The notes beneath the pieces were generated by a model. The model did not search any database, had not been told where the DNA came from, and saw only the letters and a list, made by a program, of their open reading frames with translations. A program made the position numbers and the translations under genes. A stretch of 10,782 nucleotides of DNA, taken from NCBI GenBank assembly GCA_947258465.1, contig CAMYIQ010000243.1, positions 1 through 10,782 on the forward strand. Direction: 5' to 3'. Below, in pieces: positions 7,929-10,782 of the stretch. The stretch comes from an uncultured Erythrobacter sp. Its GTDB lineage: Bacteria; Pseudomonadota; Alphaproteobacteria; Sphingomonadales; Sphingomonadaceae. The stretch's first letter is position 1, and each line of letters begins with the position of its first letter.

Positions 7929-8039
7929 GTCGAACAGTACGTGGGTGTACCAACCATCCCTCAAAAAAATTGTTGAGTGTCAGTTCGGTGCCGCGCGTAT
8001 AAAGGGTATGAAGCGCCATTTCACGAAAGATTGAATACG
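7929..8039. promoter_or_regulatory. Divergent promoter region between the copper operon and the sigma-factor cassette
   Basis: These 111 bp must hold promoters for both directions. On the plus strand TTGAGT (7973-7978) and TATAAA (7998-8003) form a possible housekeeping promoter, with a long spacer of 19 bases. A short inverted repeat CTCAA...TTGAG (7960-7977) encloses an A-run. CGAAC sequences occur on both strands (7931-7935, and the minus-strand reading of GTTCG at 7983-7987) and resemble the GAAC core of many ECF -35 elements, but no matching -10 could be assigned, so ECF control is not shown by the sequence. Confidence 0.4.
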
Positions 8040-8324
8040 ATGAGCGATTACGATCAGATCGACCAGGGCCTGAAAGGCCTCTCGCGGCTCACCGCTTCAT
8101 CGCAAGCGAGTATCTCTTTCGATGCGGTGTGGGAGCGAGCCGGACAGTTACAGGCAAAGCACGAGGCCAGGCAGCGCAGTGCCATGTTCGCAGCGCTCTT
8201 CGCGATCGGGCTGGGCGCGGGCATGGGCGTGCCCCAGACAGCGGCGTTCGCCTCCGATGGTCCGTCCATCACTCTTTCGGGCGGCGACCTGACGCCTTCT
8301 GCCCTGCTTCATGTAACAAGATGA
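8040..8324 (+). CDS. CnrY-like single-span anti-sigma factor candidate
   Basis: A 94-residue protein with a polar N-terminal domain (1-47), one transmembrane helix (about 48-70, MFAALFAIGLGAGMGVP) and a short periplasmic tail. It is not recognisable by motif alone. The call rests on topology, size and gene order. CnrY of Cupriavidus is a similar single-span protein of about 95 residues whose cytoplasmic segment holds the sigma factor CnrH, and it lies before cnrX and cnrH just as this gene does. Here the N-terminal half is predicted to be cytoplasmic and helical (SFDAVWERAGQLQAKHEARQ), which could be the sigma-binding part. The start at 8040 is preferred over an in-frame ATG at 7977, since the latter falls within the likely promoter; the Shine-Dalgarno is weak. 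The stop overlaps the next start as ATGA, so it is made together with the sensor. Sequence similarity to CnrY itself appears low. Confidence 0.6.
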   Translation: MSDYDQIDQGLKGLSRLTASSQASISFDAVWERAGQLQAKHEARQRSAMFAALFAIGLGAGMGVPQTAAFASDGPSITLSGGDLTPSALLHVTR

Positions 8325-8761
8325 GCATAAAGCCCTGGCATCTTGCCATCGCGGTACTGCTGGCGGCTCTGGCCGGGTGCATCGGGGCGCTGGCGGCAGA
8401 TCGGTGGATCCGTGCGAATGACGAGCCGACGCTGCACGAATTCGTCCACGACGAACTCGAGTTGACTGCGGAGCAGAGCAAGCAGCTCGAAACCCTCGAA
8501 GCGGCCTATGCCGTTGAATACAAAGAACTGGAACTTGCACTGCGTGCCGCCAATGCAAGATTGGCGCGCGCCATGGACGACGAACACGAGTTCGGTCCCG
8601 AAGTCGCCGCCGCAATCGACGAGGTGCATGCGCGCATGGGTGCCTTGCAAAAGGCGACCATCAACCACGTATTCGATATGCGCAAACTTCTGAACCCGGC
8701 CCAGCAGCAGCGGTTCGATAGGCATGTCGGCACCGCTTTAACGCGCGACCCGCGCGCTTGA
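8321..8761 (+). CDS. CnrX-like periplasmic heavy-metal sensor
   Basis: A 146-residue membrane-anchored periplasmic protein of the heavy-metal sensor type (CnrX/ZraP-like helical hairpin). An uncleaved anchor or lipoprotein signal lies at 1-26; LAGC (17-20) resembles a lipobox. Four helices follow, with signatures DELELTAEQSKQLETLE (44-60), RAANARLARAMDDEHEFGP (75-93) and MGALQKATINHVFDMR (106-121), ending in the LNPAQQQRFD (124-133) segment common to the family. The metal ligands known in CnrX (His42, His46, Glu63, His119, Met123) all have counterparts at the same spacing: His39, His43, Glu60, His116 and Met120. It likely detects metal in the periplasm and relays this to the anti-sigma encoded before it. 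The start overlaps the upstream stop by four bases. The metal sensed may be copper, given the neighbours, but the site is of the Ni/Co type. Confidence 0.88.
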   Translation: MSIKPWHLAIAVLLAALAGCIGALAADRWIRANDEPTLHEFVHDELELTAEQSKQLETLEAAYAVEYKELELALRAANARLARAMDDEHEFGPEVAAAIDEVHARMGALQKATINHVFDMRKLLNPAQQQRFDRHVGTALTRDPRA

Positions 8762-8770
8762 GAAGCTCGG

Positions 8771-9328
8771 TTGAGGCAGGAACCAGGCAGCGAAAAGGTT
8801 CTGGTCGAGCGCGTGCGGGAGGGCGATCGGCAGGCGTTTGCCGCACTCATCCGACCGGAAGTCCAGCGGCTGATCGCCATGGCCAATCGGATGCTCGGCG
8901 CTCCGGCCCAGGCCGAAGAATGCGTTCAGGATGCCCTCGCATCGGTTTGGGTGGTGCGCGCACGCCTTGATCCCCAGCGGCCGTTTACGCCGTTCGTGAC
9001 CACGGTTGTGCTGAACAAGTGCCGCGATCGGTTGAGGCGCCGTAAGGTCACGGGCATTTTCGGTTTTCCGGAGCAGATCGACGATTTATCCATCGCCGAC
9101 GATACTCCCAATCCGGAAGCCCAGGCGATCGACCGGCAAAAGCTGCTGCATTTGCGCGAAGCGCTCGACAAGCTGCCCATGAAACTGCGTGAGGCGCTTG
9201 TCCTCGTGGCTGTGGACGAACGCAGCCAACGGGAGGCGGCTGACATTCTCGGCGTTAGCGAAAAGACCGTGGAAACCCGGGTCTATCGTGCCCGCAAGAC
9301 TCTGCGAAAAAAGTTCGACCGAAACTGA
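8771..9328 (+). CDS. ECF-family RNA polymerase sigma factor (CnrH-like position)
   Basis: A 185-residue ECF sigma factor. Region 2 (about 23-91) has the core-binding and -10 recognition helices (AEECVQDALASVW at 48-60, then FVTTVVLNKCRDRLRRRK at 75-92). Region 4 (about 128-182) has the helix-turn-helix for -35 recognition (SQREAADILGVSEKTVETRVYRARKTLR). No extra domain is attached. No ATG exists near the front. The frame begins with a TTG at 8771, nine bases after the sensor's TGA and in the same frame as it, with a modest GAGA upstream; this rare start is consistent with low, coupled expression. Its place after an anti-sigma candidate and a periplasmic sensor makes it the output of the pathway. 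Targets are probably the cassette itself, copA downstream and perhaps the divergent operon (inference). Confidence 0.93.
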   Translation: MRQEPGSEKVLVERVREGDRQAFAALIRPEVQRLIAMANRMLGAPAQAEECVQDALASVWVVRARLDPQRPFTPFVTTVVLNKCRDRLRRRKVTGIFGFPEQIDDLSIADDTPNPEAQAIDRQKLLHLREALDKLPMKLREALVLVAVDERSQREAADILGVSEKTVETRVYRARKTLRKKFDRN

Positions 9329-9383
9329 GGGGTTGAACCGGCGATAGCGTAAGAGCGGGCAAACAGTCAGGGAAACCACCTTC

Positions 9384-10782
9384 ATGTCCGCCCTCAGCCG
9401 TCGATCGTTTTTGTCGTCCAGTACAGGTGCCGTCGCCGCCACCGGCCTGCTTACTGCCATGCCCGCCTGGGCGCGTGGGGCGGTATCGGGCACCGTTGCG
9501 CGCAAGGGCAGCGACGTCCTGTCGGGCGAGCATCTGACCATGTCGGTGGCGGACACCCTGTTCACCACCGGATCGCGCAGAGGCCCGGGGGTTGCGGTCA
9601 ATGGCACCATTCCAGGCCCGCTTGTCCGCCTGAAGGAGGGGCAGAACCTCGTGGTCGACCTGGTCAACAACAGTGCGCACGGCACGTCGATCCATTGGCA
9701 CGGCCTGCTCGTCCCTTTCCTGATGGATGGAGTGCCCGGCGTCAGCATGGCGGCTGTCGAGCCGGGAGAGACCTATCGCTATGAATTCCCGATCCGTCAG
9801 TCTGGCACCTATTGGTGGCACGCCCATACGCTTCAGGAGCCGCTCGGCCATTACGGGCCACTGATCATCGACCCGATCGAGCCGGAGCCCCACCAATACG
9901 ACCGTGATTATGTCGTCATGCTCTCCGACTGGAGCGAGATGAGCCCGCACGAGATCATGAAGAAGCTGAAAGTCGCGGACGGCTATTTCAACTACAACCA
10001 AACGACCTGGACCGACGATTACGACATGTCCGGTGAAGATCGGAGAATGTGGGCGCGCATGCGGATGATGCCGACCGATATCTCGGACGTCAGCGGTGCG
10101 ACCTACACATTTCTCGTTAACGGGCATGGCCCTGAAGACGGGCTGGAATATCTCTTCCGGCCCGGCGAGCGGGTGCGGCTGCGTTTCATCAATGGTTCCG
10201 CCATGACCTATTTCAATGTCCGCATACCGGGCACGGCGATGACGGTGATCCAGGCCGACGGGCAGAACGTTCAGCCGGTCGAAACCGATGAATTCCAGAT
10301 CGGCGTTGCCGAAACCTATGACGTTATCGTCGAGCCGACGGCGCTCGCCCATGCGATCGTGGCCGAATCGACAGACCGGTCGGGCATGGGGGTGGCGATG
10401 CTGACCAGCCGTCCCGGTGCGAAGGCCCCAATCCCGGCGCTGCGCAAGCCGCCATTACTGACCATGGCCGATATGGGCATGGGTGGCATGGATCATTCTG
10501 CCCATGGCGGCGGGGATTCAATGGGCGGCGACATGTCCGGCGGGGCCGCGATGGCAGGGGGAGCCATGAAAATGCGTGATACATCGCGCCTGCCTGAAAC
10601 CGTTAAGGTCGGCCCCGGTCTCGACATGGTTGCGGCAAATCCCGTCGACAGGATGGATTACCCCGGGCTTGGCCTTGAGGATGTCGGCCATCGTGTGCTC
10701 GACTACAGCCAGCTCGTCTCTCACAAACCGCATGCGGAAGTGCGCCAGCCGACCCGGCTGAAGACCCTACACCTTACCGGGA
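9384..10782 (+). CDS. copA: CopA-type copper resistance multicopper oxidase (C-terminal part beyond the window edge)
   Basis: The first 466 residues of a periplasmic multicopper oxidase of the CopA copper-resistance family, thought to oxidise Cu+ to the less toxic Cu2+ and to bind copper. A twin-arginine signal, SRRSFL (5-10), with a hydrophobic stretch and cleavage near AWA30, indicates Tat export of the folded protein. The first cupredoxin domain has the copper-ligand motifs HWHGLL (104-109) and WWHAH (144-148). A second cupredoxin domain covers about 240-345. A Met/His-rich insert (361-397: MADMGMGGMDHSAH and further SMGG/DMSGG repeats) is typical of CopA and probably holds extra Cu+. The type-1 copper domain and final HCH motifs lie outside the window. 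The gene starts 55 bp after the sigma factor, with an AGGGA site 10 bases upstream, so co-transcription with the cassette is likely. Confidence 0.95.
   Translation, partial: MSALSRRSFLSSSTGAVAATGLLTAMPAWARGAVSGTVARKGSDVLSGEHLTMSVADTLFTTGSRRGPGVAVNGTIPGPLVRLKEGQNLVVDLVNNSAHGTSIHWHGLLVPFLMDGVPGVSMAAVEPGETYRYEFPIRQSGTYWWHAHTLQEPLGHYGPLIIDPIEPEPHQYDRDYVVMLSDWSEMSPHEIMKKLKVADGYFNYNQTTWTDDYDMSGEDRRMWARMRMMPTDISDVSGATYTFLVNGHGPEDGLEYLFRPGERVRLRFINGSAMTYFNVRIPGTAMTVIQADGQNVQPVETDEFQIGVAETYDVIVEPTALAHAIVAESTDRSGMGVAMLTSRPGAKAPIPALRKPPLLTMADMGMGGMDHSAHGGGDSMGGDMSGGAAMAGGAMKMRDTSRLPETVKVGPGLDMVAANPVDRMDYPGLGLEDVGHRVLDYSQLVSHKPHAEVRQPTRLKTLHLTG

Noticed and set aside
7960..7977. CTCAA/TTGAG inverted repeat with A-run as a terminator
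   Set aside because: Only 5-bp arms and located between two divergent gene starts, so a terminator makes no sense here; kept only as a promoter-region detail.
9329..9383. ECF-type promoter directly before copA
   Set aside because: GAAC occurs near 9335, but no -10 of a known ECF type is at proper distance; the short gap suits co-transcription better.
9255..10352. Minus-strand frame of 365 codons opposite the multicopper oxidase
   Set aside because: The plus strand encodes an unmistakable CopA with Tat signal and copper ligands; the minus frame is its shadow.

Overview
The window looks like a heavy-metal (mainly copper) resistance region from an alphaproteobacterium, most likely a sphingomonad (Sphingomonadaceae/Erythrobacteraceae). 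This is inferred from the high GC, the protein style and the company of DUF411, DUF2231, DUF5676, a copper P-type ATPase and a CopA-type multicopper oxidase. No rRNA, tRNA, CRISPR array or insertion sequence was seen.

Left part (1-2305), minus strand: a secreted protein of unknown function that runs off the left edge, a DUF2147 family secreted protein, and a PF10118-type predicted metal-dependent hydrolase. The first and third of these share an operator-like 16-bp near-palindrome (TTGACAT..ATGTCAA type), present once upstream of the first gene and twice upstream of the hydrolase. In each case it covers the likely -35 box, so the two genes may answer to the same repressor, which is not encoded in this window.

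Middle part (2306-7928), minus strand: seven tightly packed genes read right to left that form one probable operon. They are a DUF2231 membrane protein, a DUF411 periplasmic protein, a 60-residue protein with two CC pairs, a DUF5676 two-helix membrane protein, a P1B-1 type copper-exporting ATPase, an APC-family amino-acid permease and a small K+ channel-like protein. Three junctions are start/stop overlaps or gaps of 2-3 bp and the others are below 40 bp. Copper export from the cytoplasm is the clear core. The permease and channel are unusual passengers.

Right part (8040-10782), plus strand, divergent from the operon across a 111-bp gap: three short genes matching the order, sizes and logic of the CnrY-CnrX-CnrH signalling cassette known from nickel/cobalt resistance in Cupriavidus. 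They are a single-span anti-sigma candidate, a membrane-anchored periplasmic metal sensor and an ECF sigma factor. Next comes the start of a Tat-exported CopA multicopper oxidase that runs off the right edge.

Working model (inference): periplasmic metal is sensed by the CnrX-like protein, the anti-sigma releases the sigma factor, and the sigma factor drives copA and perhaps the divergent export operon. That would couple a Cnr-style sensor to copper detoxification instead of nickel/cobalt efflux.
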